Part shown: positions 7,901-13,498 of the stretch, one piece after another
Numbering within the stretch: the first letter of the stretch is position 1
Layout: each line of letters begins with the position of its first letter
Assembly (NCBI GenBank): GCA_025996815.1
Contig: BNTT01000065.1
Location: forward strand, 1 to 15,316
Origin: Bacteroidia bacterium
Lineage (GTDB): Bacteria > Bacteroidota > Bacteroidia > Bacteroidales > Azobacteroidaceae
Length of the DNA: 15,316 bases
Direction: 5' to 3'
Made by a program: the position numbers and the translations under genes
The notes under the pieces: generated by a model
Database searches by the model: none
Told to the model about the DNA's origin: nothing
The model's input: only the letters and a program-made list of their open reading frames with translations

Positions 7901-9082
7901 ATTCAAATTTTCAGTCGTGCAGCCACCTATAACGCGGATTTGTCCTCTTTCTTCCAAAAATGGATGGGCGATATGCGCGACAGCCAACACGAAAACGGTG
8001 CCTATCCAAACGTCGCACCTTACTCGTGGAATGTGGGATTCGGAGCAGCCGCATGGGCAGAAGCCGGTTTGGTTATCCCGTGGAACACCTACCTGATGTA
8101 TGGAAACACCGACATCCTGTCAGAAAACTACACCTCGATGGAGAAATACATGGCTTACCTCGCCAATCAGAAAGGGGACGGCTTCCTCTACAACGGTCCC
8201 GCCACCACTTATGGCGATTGGGTGGCTTATGTCCCCACCGACCACCGCTATATCAGCGTATGCTACTATGCGTATGCCGCCCTGCTGATGGAAAAAATAT
8301 CCAATACGCTGAACAAAGAGCAAAAAGCAGCGGCATATAAAACGCTTTACGACAACATCAAAGCGGAATTTCAAACGCGCTATGTGAATGCCGATGGCAC
8401 CTTGAAGGTGAATACGCAAACCGCCCATTTATTAGCCCTCCGCATGGGACTGTTCCCCGACGAGGCAGCCCGCACAAAAGGGATTGCACAGTTGAATCAA
8501 TTAATTGCCGACAACGGCGACAGACTCAACACCGGATTTGTGGGCACCGGCATCCTGAACCAAACATTGAGTGATGCAGGTTTGGTGAATACGGCTTACA
8601 ATTTATTGCAGCAACGCAAAAATCCCTCGTGGCTATACAGCGTTGACCAGGGTGCTACAACGATTTGGGAGCGTTGGAACTCTTATACCAAGGACAATGG
8701 CTTTGGCGATATAGGTATGAATTCGTTCAATCACTATGCCTACGGAGCCGTTTCGGAGTGGATGTTTCGCTACATGGCGGGCATCAATGTCGATGAAAGC
8801 AATCCCGGCTTCAAGCATATCATCATCACCCCGATGCCTGATTTCCGCCCCACCCGTCCGGCAGGTCAAGAGCAAATAACAACGGTAAATGCCGTCTATA
8901 ATTCATACTACGGCGAAGTGAAAAGCGCGTGGAACATAGACAGCAAAGGCAATGTGAAATACAATGTGACCATCCCCGCCAACACCACCGCCACGCTTGC
9001 CTTGCCATCAGGCAGTGATGGCAAAGCGGAAAAGATTATTTACGAACTTCAATCAGGCAGTTATCAGTTTGAAGTGAAATAA
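4919..9082 (+). CDS. Secreted GH32-GH78 fusion: predicted fructan hydrolase plus alpha-L-rhamnosidase
   Basis: The product is 1387 residues from the ATG at 4919; a GTG at 4907 would add four. A signal peptide ends near LQAQ. Residues about 42-475 are GH32, a five-bladed propeller plus beta-sandwich. The three catalytic motifs are present: MNDVNG with nucleophile Asp57, RDP with Asp179, and WECP with acid/base Glu224. Residues about 480-1387 form a complete GH78 enzyme: rhamnosidase N-terminal beta domains starting at NDLRVEYLKNPVGIDVPHPR, then the (alpha/alpha)6 barrel. DCPQRDERLGWTGD holds the general acid Glu987 and Asp994, GATTIWERW holds the probable base Glu1251, and a C-terminal beta domain follows. 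Each half matches the normal length of a stand-alone enzyme. GH32 enzymes cut beta-fructosides such as levan, inulin or sucrose; GH78 enzymes remove alpha-L-rhamnose from plant glycans. It acts in the periplasm or at the surface, since no lipobox was seen. No SusC/SusD or sugar transporter genes are nearby. Confidence 0.95.
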   Translation: MKTIQKNLMAALFAASLSFNFGSLSVLQAQTQFLPTNYDEPYRGQFHFSQQSGWMNDVNGVWYLDGVYHLTYQSYPYSLDGNPKYWGHATSTDLVHWTQQPTILDPDINVPGACWSGSTVIDFDNTSGFGTKENPPLVTIYTATSKGTCLAYSLDKGFTWLPYAGNPVNVAGPNEQTRDPHVFWYEPTRRWVCVIFEDGFTFYNSPDLKTWTKTSSFGNGWGWECPDMFELAVDGGAAKKFVLLRADGQYYVGDFDGSTFTPDAGGPHLMTYNEGFGGGFYASQTFFQKNFPKGKTVQMAWMLGLETGSTAPWTHNATFPVEVKLKTFPEGIRVTRNPVEEIQTLYESMDVWRNKTLRAGQNLFAGKSSKTFDLEVVLNVAKTKASEVTFQFANRQIKYNLADNTLLGKPLKPVKNQVKIRFLVDWGELEIFGNDGAFSWTENFKFTPSDRSISMSANGDITIVSARLSNLKRIWEVKTTEINDLRVEYLKNPVGIDVPHPRFSWKMKSNERGAAQTAYEIVVSSNPSGKDVVWTSGQVASDKSVHIPYGGAALSPTTRYYWTVNVWNQQNEKLTSSEPAFFETGLMDSGWSNAQWLKYPELPVDGIPQFRTEFTLNKAIRKARIYSSALGVYDLFINGKRVGTPVRGKVIYDELKPGSTDFHKTVFYTTYDVTDWVKQGANALGAQVSSGWWNGDIAHGEFGNGALGFIAKLVVEYADGTSTVVVTDPKTWKTSTDSPVRMGDIYHGETYDARKESNWASAGFDDLTWLPAAINTDFKGAIKAFTAPPVQVRPELERKPVSITKYDGVKATATAHGMVNVTETKNGPAAMKLRKGETLVYDFGQNMVGWVHFKVKGAAGSALKIRFAEMLNDDGDAARGNDGPGGSLYRISLRSAKTTLQYTLKGEAKGEEFHPSTTFFGFRYCDVTATQDVEIESLVGQVVGTVAQEGSSFSTSDASVNRLYSNVMWGQRGNFLSVPTDCPQRDERLGWTGDIQIFSRAATYNADLSSFFQKWMGDMRDSQHENGAYPNVAPYSWNVGFGAAAWAEAGLVIPWNTYLMYGNTDILSENYTSMEKYMAYLANQKGDGFLYNGPATTYGDWVAYVPTDHRYISVCYYAYAALLMEKISNTLNKEQKAAAYKTLYDNIKAEFQTRYVNADGTLKVNTQTAHLLALRMGLFPDEAARTKGIAQLNQLIADNGDRLNTGFVGTGILNQTLSDAGLVNTAYNLLQQRKNPSWLYSVDQGATTIWERWNSYTKDNGFGDIGMNSFNHYAYGAVSEWMFRYMAGINVDESNPGFKHIIITPMPDFRPTRPAGQEQITTVNAVYNSYYGEVKSAWNIDSKGNVKYNVTIPANTTATLALPSGSDGKAEKIIYELQSGSYQFEVK

Positions 9083-9094
9083 CGGTCGTTTATC

Positions 9095-9143
9095 GAAAAA
9101 AAGCCTCTGTTCACCGAATTAGTGTTGGACAGAGGTTTTTTTT
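9095..9143 (+). terminator. Intrinsic terminator after the GH32-GH78 gene
   Basis: AAAAAAAGCCTCTGT pairs with ACAGAGGTTTTTTTT across a loop of about 18 bases, giving a stem of roughly 15 bp with one G-T pair. It ends in eight T (9136-9143). It begins 12 bases after the stop codon. The A-run on the left lets it work in both directions. Confidence 0.85.
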
Positions 9144-9155
9144 CATCTACCTTTG
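9124..9155 (+). promoter_or_regulatory. Bacteroidota-type promoter for the LiaF-like/LytTR operon
   Basis: TACCTTTG (9148-9155) is a perfect TAnnTTTG box. GTTG (9124-9127) lies 20 bases upstream as the -33 element. The -33 box falls in the loop of the preceding terminator, so terminator and promoter overlap. The ATG follows at 9186. Confidence 0.68.
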
Positions 9156-9185
9156 CACCATAATTCATAAAAAAAAATAAAAGAC

Positions 9186-9935
9186 ATGAAAAAAATTGTA
9201 TCAGGTATTATTATTGTGTTGGTTGGTATCTTCTTGATTGCCAACAATTTGGGGTACATCCCCGCGTGTGTGTATGATATGGTCATCAGTTGGCAGGCGT
9301 TGCTGATTGCGATGGGCATTACGCTTTTGTTTGACAGAGAGCCATACCACAACCATTATATAAGCGGGTTTGGGCTTATATTTATTGGCAGCATTTTTCT
9401 GCTGGGCGATTATTTTGACCTTTCCATGAAGGGTTTTATTCTTCCCGTGCTGCTGATTTTTCTGGGTTGCCTGTTTATTATTCGTCCCAAGAATAGGAGA
9501 TGGCACTATCATAAAAACTATTTTTCTGCACACGGGCATTTTGCCGACCAGTCTTTTAAGGAAACACCGATAGAAAAGGGCGGCGTGGTGAAGCGCGATT
9601 ATGTCTTTACGGGCGCGAAGGAAAAATGGACGTATGGAGCGTTGCGCAACGTGGAAATCACGTCGGTGTTCAGCGGCGTGGAGTTGGATTTTACGCAGGC
9701 GGAATTGGCGACCGATGTGAAGGTGGCGGTGCGGATTAAGGTAGAGGCTGTCTTCGGCGGCGTAACGCTCTACATGCCGGAAGATTGGCATATCATCATC
9801 CAAAAGGAGTGCGTTTTTGGCGGTTTCGTGGATAGCCGACCCGCCCAAGTGGTTGCCGCAGCCAACAACGACAAGTTAGTAATCCTCGAAGTGGAAGCCG
9901 TGTTTGGCGGCGGCGAAATCAAATGCTATGAATAA
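9186..9935 (+). CDS. LiaF-like four-helix membrane protein (cell-envelope stress response type)
   Basis: The protein has 249 residues. Four hydrophobic helices (about 4-21, 34-50, 57-75 and 82-98) form a LiaI/LiaF-type transmembrane region. A linker follows, then a C-terminal beta-rich domain (about 150-247) built of repeats: SVFSGVELDF, AVFGGVTLYM, CVFGGFVDSR, AVFGGGEIKC. This pattern is typical of the LiaF C-terminal domain ('cell wall-active antibiotics response' family). In Firmicutes, LiaF restrains a sensor kinase that reacts to cell-wall antibiotics. No kinase is present here; instead the stop codon overlaps a membrane LytTR regulator by 8 bases, suggesting translational coupling and a shared pathway. 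The regulatory role in this organism is inferred. The leader is A-rich without a Shine-Dalgarno sequence. Confidence 0.88.
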   Translation: MKKIVSGIIIVLVGIFLIANNLGYIPACVYDMVISWQALLIAMGITLLFDREPYHNHYISGFGLIFIGSIFLLGDYFDLSMKGFILPVLLIFLGCLFIIRPKNRRWHYHKNYFSAHGHFADQSFKETPIEKGGVVKRDYVFTGAKEKWTYGALRNVEITSVFSGVELDFTQAELATDVKVAVRIKVEAVFGGVTLYMPEDWHIIIQKECVFGGFVDSRPAQVVAAANNDKLVILEVEAVFGGGEIKCYE

Positions 9936-10662
9936 TCCGTTCTTGAAAAATGTGCGCCGGCAGCTGGGCTACTTGTGTGGCTGGGCTGCCATCGCGTGGC
10001 TAACCGGTTGCCTATCAGATTATTGGCAAATCGCAAGCGACCACATCGTGCTGCGAAGTGCGCTACAGGCAGCCTACGTGCTGATGGTTTGGTACCCCAT
10101 CCGCTACGTCCGCAACACATTGAGCGTGCCGCTGTTCGTGCTGTTCCACGTGCTGCTGCTCTCGGTGGTCGTGGCAATTTGGTGGGGGCAAGGACTGTTA
10201 ATCATTTTTGAGTCAATGCTTTACATCATTCTCGTATTGCTCTATTATCTGTTTTTTGCCGCGGCGGAAATTAAAGCGCAGCAGGAAAAATTAGAGACGG
10301 AGGAAAGCGCATCGAAGCCCGTGCCCACCGAAAAATTGACGCGGATAAGTGTAAAAAAGCACCGTGAACTATTCTTCATCCCCGTCACCGAAATCATCTG
10401 CATTGAGGCAAACGGCGACTATGTAATGCTCCACACCGCAAAGGCTAAATACCTGAAAGACAAGTCAATGAAGCATTGGGAAGCCATGCTCCCCGAAGAT
10501 TTATTCATCCGCATCCACCGCTCCTTCATCCTCAACATCGAGCAAATCGCAAAAATCGAATTATACGAAAAAGAAACCTACCGCGTGCAAATGAAAAACG
10601 GCGCAAGCCTCAAAGCAAGCACCGCAGGGTATAAATTGCTGAAGCAAAAAATGAATTTGTAG
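9928..10662 (+). CDS. Membrane-anchored LytTR-type transcriptional regulator
   Basis: The protein has 244 residues from the ATG at 9928; a TTG at 9904 would add eight and is less likely. Four hydrophobic segments (about 13-30, 44-60, 67-86 and 90-112) precede a short charged linker. A LytTR DNA-binding domain occupies about 138-240 (ISVKKHRELFFIPVTEIICI, EANGDYVMLHT, FIRIHRSFILNIEQI, LKASTAGYKLLKQ). There is no receiver domain and no kinase, so this is a one-component regulator in which the membrane part presumably senses and the cytoplasmic part binds DNA. The start lies 8 bases inside the end of the LiaF-like gene, indicating coupled expression. By analogy with LytTR regulatory systems, the LiaF-like partner may act as sensor or inhibitor; that is inference. 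Confidence 0.9.
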   Translation: MNNPFLKNVRRQLGYLCGWAAIAWLTGCLSDYWQIASDHIVLRSALQAAYVLMVWYPIRYVRNTLSVPLFVLFHVLLLSVVVAIWWGQGLLIIFESMLYIILVLLYYLFFAAAEIKAQQEKLETEESASKPVPTEKLTRISVKKHRELFFIPVTEIICIEANGDYVMLHTAKAKYLKDKSMKHWEAMLPEDLFIRIHRSFILNIEQIAKIELYEKETYRVQMKNGASLKASTAGYKLLKQKMNL

Positions 10663-10685
10663 GTGATTTTTCGGCTAATGGAAAA

Positions 10686-10741
10686 AATTCAGGCTGGAGC
10701 CTTGCTTTTATCTCCAACGCAGGCAGAGCCTACGCTGAATT
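10686..10741. repeat. Nested inverted repeats between convergent genes
   Basis: Outer arms AATTCAG (10686-10692) and CTGAATT (10735-10741) enclose two small palindromes, AGGCTGGAGCCT (10691-10702) and CGCAGGCAGAGCCTACG (10718-10734). The element fills most of the 89-base gap between the converging LytTR and PIN genes. It may act as a weak bidirectional terminator or be a dispersed palindrome. No strong T-run follows. Confidence 0.5.
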
Positions 10742-10751
10742 GGGGTAAAAA

Positions 10752-11162
10752 TCAATAAAGAGATATTATAGTTCGAAAAGTTTCTATATCAACAACTTTT
10801 ACCTGTGGAAAATCGATGAATTTCAAGATGTTAAAATGTTTGTCATTCGTAACAATGTAGTCAACGCCTGCATTGAGGGCACAATCTACAAATTTATTAT
10901 CATCGGCATCGTCAGCAATCAAATTCCACTTGTAATACGGTGTAACTTGTTCTAAATTAGCAGCATTCAGAATAGTGCTTATTACACTTTCGCTGATTTC
11001 AACAGAATAAAAGTGTGTCAGCAATTCTTCATATTCCTGTATAATATCCGTTGAGCAACACAACGTGTATCGAGCTTCGCAAAAAGCCTCCCAAACCCAA
11101 TGATAAGGAGATTTAGAAAAGATGGACGGCAATAAACAATTGGTATCTAAAACAATTTTCAT
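10752..11162 (-). CDS. PIN-domain toxin (COG1569-like ribonuclease of a toxin-antitoxin pair)
   Basis: The protein has 136 residues, normal for a single PIN domain. It starts MKIVLDTNCLLP with Asp6. Further acidic residues fall where the PIN active site expects them: Glu43 in IIQEYEELL, the DDADDNKFVDCA motif (Asp88, Asp93) and Asp107 in VTNDKHF. These residues normally hold Mg2+ for cleavage of RNA. The ATG overlaps the stop of the upstream small gene in an ATGA arrangement, the usual antitoxin-toxin order and coupling. Cellular target RNAs cannot be told from sequence. Confidence 0.9.
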   Translation of the reverse strand: MKIVLDTNCLLPSIFSKSPYHWVWEAFCEARYTLCCSTDIIQEYEELLTHFYSVEISESVISTILNAANLEQVTPYYKWNLIADDADDNKFVDCALNAGVDYIVTNDKHFNILKFIDFPQVKVVDIETFRTIISLY

Positions 11163-11389
11163 TGGATTGAAAATCGGTTGTGTCCACGCATAATTGCTTC
11201 CATTTTGGTGCTATCCAAATGGTTGTTTTCCCAAAATTCATCAGTCTGCGTTGTTACTTTGTTTTTATAGTATTCAAACAACACCGACTGCAATTCTTTT
11301 AAGTCGTCCTCTCTTTTCGTAACCGAAAACATTTTCAACAAATGCTGTTGAACGGGATTAAATGGCACATTTAAAACAGCTGCTTCCAT
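11159..11389 (-). CDS. Putative antitoxin of the PIN pair
   Basis: A 76-residue, charged, probably helical protein. Its C-terminal half (FWENNHLDSTKMEAIMRGHN) resembles the toxin-binding tails of small antitoxins. The N-terminal half, with FNPVQQHLLKMFS and a helix-rich segment, may bind DNA or dimerise; I recognise no named DNA-binding family. The function is assigned mainly from size, position before the PIN gene and the 4-base overlap. A Bacteroidota promoter lies directly upstream, and such antitoxins usually repress their own promoter. Confidence 0.75.
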   Translation of the reverse strand: MEAAVLNVPFNPVQQHLLKMFSVTKREDDLKELQSVLFEYYKNKVTTQTDEFWENNHLDSTKMEAIMRGHNRFSIQ

Positions 11390-11416
11390 AAATTGCTATA
11401 TATTTATTTTTCGCTG

Positions 11417-11446
11417 CAAAGGTACAACATTTTCCTGAATAACAAC
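11417..11446 (-). promoter_or_regulatory. Promoter of the PIN toxin-antitoxin operon
   Basis: The minus strand reads TACCTTTG (11424-11417), a perfect -7 box. GTTG (11446-11443) lies 18 bases upstream as a weak -33 box. It would start transcription near 11410, about 20 bases before the antitoxin ATG. Confidence 0.6.
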
Positions 11447-11466
11447 ATCATTCCCCACCAGCAACG

Positions 11467-11495
11467 AAAAAAGCGCAAGCAAACGCCTGCGCTTT
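11467..11495 (-). terminator. Intrinsic terminator facing minus-strand transcripts from the right
   Basis: AAAGCGCA (11470-11477) and TGCGCTTT (11488-11495) form a perfect 8-bp stem with a 10-base loop. In the minus-strand transcript the stem is followed by six U (A-run at 11467-11472). It lies just past the end of the broken redox gene and before the toxin-antitoxin promoter. Confidence 0.75.
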
Positions 11496-11512
11496 CTGCT
11501 TGATGTGCTTTT

Positions 11513-11955
11513 TCAATTTTCAATCATTTGCTGAAACAGATAGCTGCACGGCAACTCCCCGCGTAGTTCGAACTGCACTGTGTCGCTTTTTATGTAGTAA
11601 GCCACAGGATAGCGGTCGGTGAGTTCCAACAACTTTTCTCTTGGAAAGTTGTTTATGGGGAAGTTGGGGTGAAAAATGCTGTCAAACTTTTCTTCTTGCT
11701 CCTTGGATGGGTCAAGCCCCAGCGCAATCACTTTGTCCACTACGCCTGATGCCTCTTGCGAATGAACACACCTATGGGCGGCAAATTGAGCATGTCGAAT
11801 GCCCCAAAACAGCCGCAGTCGGTAACGTTGTTGAACAAATAACCGTAGAGATAAACGAGCGTGACACCAATAAGCAGAATATTAGCTGCAAGCGACACAT
11901 CTTTGGTGCGAATTTGCAATCCGTCCTTTAAGCGGATATTAAATAAAAAACTCAT
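11513..11955 (-). pseudogene. Broken redox-membrane gene: MauE/DoxX-like start and thioredoxin-like tail, middle missing, frameshifted
   Basis: Two short minus-strand frames abut. The first (11955-11740, 71 residues, ATG start) has a hydrophobic helix, SLAANILLIGVTLVYLYGYL, then VTDCGCFGAFDML, the cysteine motif of MauE/DoxX redox membrane proteins. It then loses sense (IRKRHQA) and stops at TAG. The second frame (from about 11740, 75 residues; GTG start or read from a different frame) reads DKVIALGLDPSKEQEEKF and ends RYPVAYYIKSDTVQFELRGE. This looks like the end of a thioredoxin-fold domain. The plain reading is one gene for a membrane redox protein with a periplasmic thioredoxin domain that lost its middle, including the expected CxxC site, plus the frame. 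Two short overlapping genes are possible but unlikely. The start of the gene lies in copy A of the direct repeat. Confidence 0.6.
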
Positions 11956-12006
11956 TTCCTACTCTAATTCGGCTTCGTAGGTGTCCGGCTCCCTTACCTA
12001 CTCTTA
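11919..12006. repeat. Direct repeat copy A
   Basis: These 88 bases begin ATCCGTCCTTTAAGCGGATA and end ACCTACTCTTA. They match 12849-12965 apart from a few substitutions, a 4-base gap and a 24-base gap. The copy contains the first codons of the MauE-like frame, the 3-base gap before it (tag, gaa, atg), and what appears to be the tail of an upstream frame (EPDTYEAELE, stop). Confidence 0.85.
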
Positions 12007-12831
12007 TTAATACTCATATTCATATTCAAAAATGTGCAGAGGTTGTTCATCCTTTATTTCTCCCCTAAAAAAAATCACTTTAGCAAGTTCTCCCTTGCCA
12101 TTAAGCGTTATCTCGTGGGTGTACAGAGATTCGCTGCCACCTGGGGATTTATCAAACGAATAATGCCTTGAATAAATACCAAGTGGACTAAAAACTTCAT
12201 ACTCAAATATTTTAATCGTTGCAAGAGCACGATTGTAGCCTTTCGTTTTTTTATCATACGGTGATTGCTCGTATTTAAACTCAAAAATATAGTCTCTCTT
12301 TGAATAATCCGCAATCCAACCATCTCCCTCCTTGGTATATTTATCATTGGATTGTTTCCAATAGTTCCCATTATTATTAGCCCTGTCAGCACCTATGTAC
12401 TGAACAGAGGCAATAAAGTTTTTATAGCTGAGTTCTCCTGTGCTAGTATAAGTGGTTATCTCCACAATGCGATCGGCATCCCATTTTAGCCTTTTGTGTA
12501 GTCCTGCCCCGTCCAATGCAGTCAAACGTCCTTGCCCGTCATACGAAGCAATAGGAAGAACACTCATAGTGTTTTCTTCTTTGTTTATTTCACCAAATGA
12601 CACCTTAGCCGAGTATCGCTTTATTTTTATTTTTTTTACACCCTGACTTGTATAAAGCGGTATCTTTGATCCTACAATAGGGTAATGATCTATCCAGACA
12701 CCATCTTTCACATTTGTCAAATATGTATGAATAACTACATAGTCATACAACGACATTTGACGTATTTGCTGCGCATGTACATTAAAGCCCAAACAGGCTG
12801 TTGCTACTAAAATCATTAAGTACTTTTTCAT
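12007..12831 (-). CDS. Secreted protein of unknown function, bracketed by direct repeats
   Basis: The protein has 274 residues with a clean signal peptide (MKKYLMILVATACLGFNVHA, cleavage after HA before QQ) and no lipobox cysteine, so it is probably periplasmic or surface-exposed. The mature part is rich in Tyr, Lys and Glu. It contains an 'ASYDGQGRLTALDG' stretch and later 'ITLNGKGELAKVIFF', which resemble the YD-like strand repeats of RHS-type proteins. The tail is FEYEYEY. I do not recognise a family. The stop codon directly follows repeat copy A and the start codon is 18 bases from copy B, so the gene is the sole content between the two repeats. No Bacteroidota promoter was seen upstream. 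Confidence 0.8.
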   Translation of the reverse strand: MKKYLMILVATACLGFNVHAQQIRQMSLYDYVVIHTYLTNVKDGVWIDHYPIVGSKIPLYTSQGVKKIKIKRYSAKVSFGEINKEENTMSVLPIASYDGQGRLTALDGAGLHKRLKWDADRIVEITTYTSTGELSYKNFIASVQYIGADRANNNGNYWKQSNDKYTKEGDGWIADYSKRDYIFEFKYEQSPYDKKTKGYNRALATIKIFEYEVFSPLGIYSRHYSFDKSPGGSESLYTHEITLNGKGELAKVIFFRGEIKDEQPLHIFEYEYEY

Positions 12832-12848
12832 TTTAAAAATTGTTTTAC

Positions 12849-12965
12849 ATCCGTCCTTTAAGCGGATATTAAATTAATAAAAAACTTATTTCCTACTCTA
12901 ATTCGGCTTCGTAGGTGTCTTGCCCCATTTTTGAAAGGGTGTCTGGCTCCCTATACCTACTCTTA
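12849..12965. repeat. Direct repeat copy B (decayed)
   Basis: This copy matches 11919-12006. The ATG of the MauE-like frame is changed to ATA and four extra bases break the frame, so it encodes nothing. It also carries 24 extra bases (12920-12943) ending in GTGTC, which repeats the GTGTC just before it. It occupies the gap between the genes at 13067 and 12831. Confidence 0.85.
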
Positions 12966-13066
12966 CAGTTTTCGGTGCCCCTGTCCTTACTTTCTTATTT
13001 GGTGTCGGTGTTCAGGCGTTTGTTCCGACTTTGGGTGGTCAGCCCGCTTTTGACCGTTTTTGTCTA
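12966..13066. other. Non-coding remnant between genes
   Basis: About 100 bases with only short open stretches in all minus-strand frames. One frame leads into EPDTLSKMGQDTYEAELE and a stop inside copy B, so the segment may be the decayed end of a gene that once preceded the MauE-like gene. No terminator or promoter was seen for the operon that ends at 13067. Confidence 0.35.
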
Positions 13067-13498
13067 TTACTCCTTATTTGAGGATACTTTCCCATTCATC
13101 GTGGTAAATTCTACCGTATTGCCATAAAATATTTTGTCGTATCCTCCTCTTCCATTATAGGTATCATAATCTAATCTTGCAAAAGCCCGCACGTAATACT
13201 TAGTGTTTGGCTTCAGATTCTCGGCAGACGCCTTAAAAACACCTCTTGTCTTTCCGGAGGATATTGTCTTTGGATTGGAAAAATGAACATTCTCACTCAG
13301 TTCAAATCCTGTTGATACAATTTCACAGTCTGTTTTACTACTTTCGTGAAGAATTTCCAAACTTCCATTCAATATTGCCAAAGCAATATCAATTTCCGTC
13401 GCATCAAAGGTGTTCACACGACCTTCCATATAATACTCTTCTTCGATACACCCACAAAGTGTGAAAGCCACTAAAAATAAAATAATTGTTTTTTTCAT
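13067..13498 (-). CDS. Small lipoprotein with one FN3-like domain
   Basis: The protein has 143 residues from the ATG at 13498; an upstream ATG at 13546 would lie inside the preceding gene and is rejected. MKKTIILFLVAFTLCGC is a lipoprotein signal with lipobox LCGC (Cys17). The rest is a single FN3-like domain ending YYVRAFARLDYDTY, IFYGNTVEFTT, the same style as the repeats of the large lipoprotein at 1-2581. The ATG overlaps the stop of the preceding gene (ATGA), so translation is coupled. It is the last gene of a three-gene operon. The function is unknown; it is probably a surface-exposed or periplasmic partner of the two upstream products. Confidence 0.85.
   Translation of the reverse strand: MKKTIILFLVAFTLCGCIEEEYYMEGRVNTFDATEIDIALAILNGSLEILHESSKTDCEIVSTGFELSENVHFSNPKTISSGKTRGVFKASAENLKPNTKYYVRAFARLDYDTYNGRGGYDKIFYGNTVEFTTMNGKVSSNKE

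Noticed and set aside
9201..9848. 215-codon minus-strand frame opposite the LiaF-like gene
   Set aside because: Long, but it is the complement of a gene with clear transmembrane helices and LiaF repeats; its translation is rich in His, Arg and Gln, as expected for a shadow.
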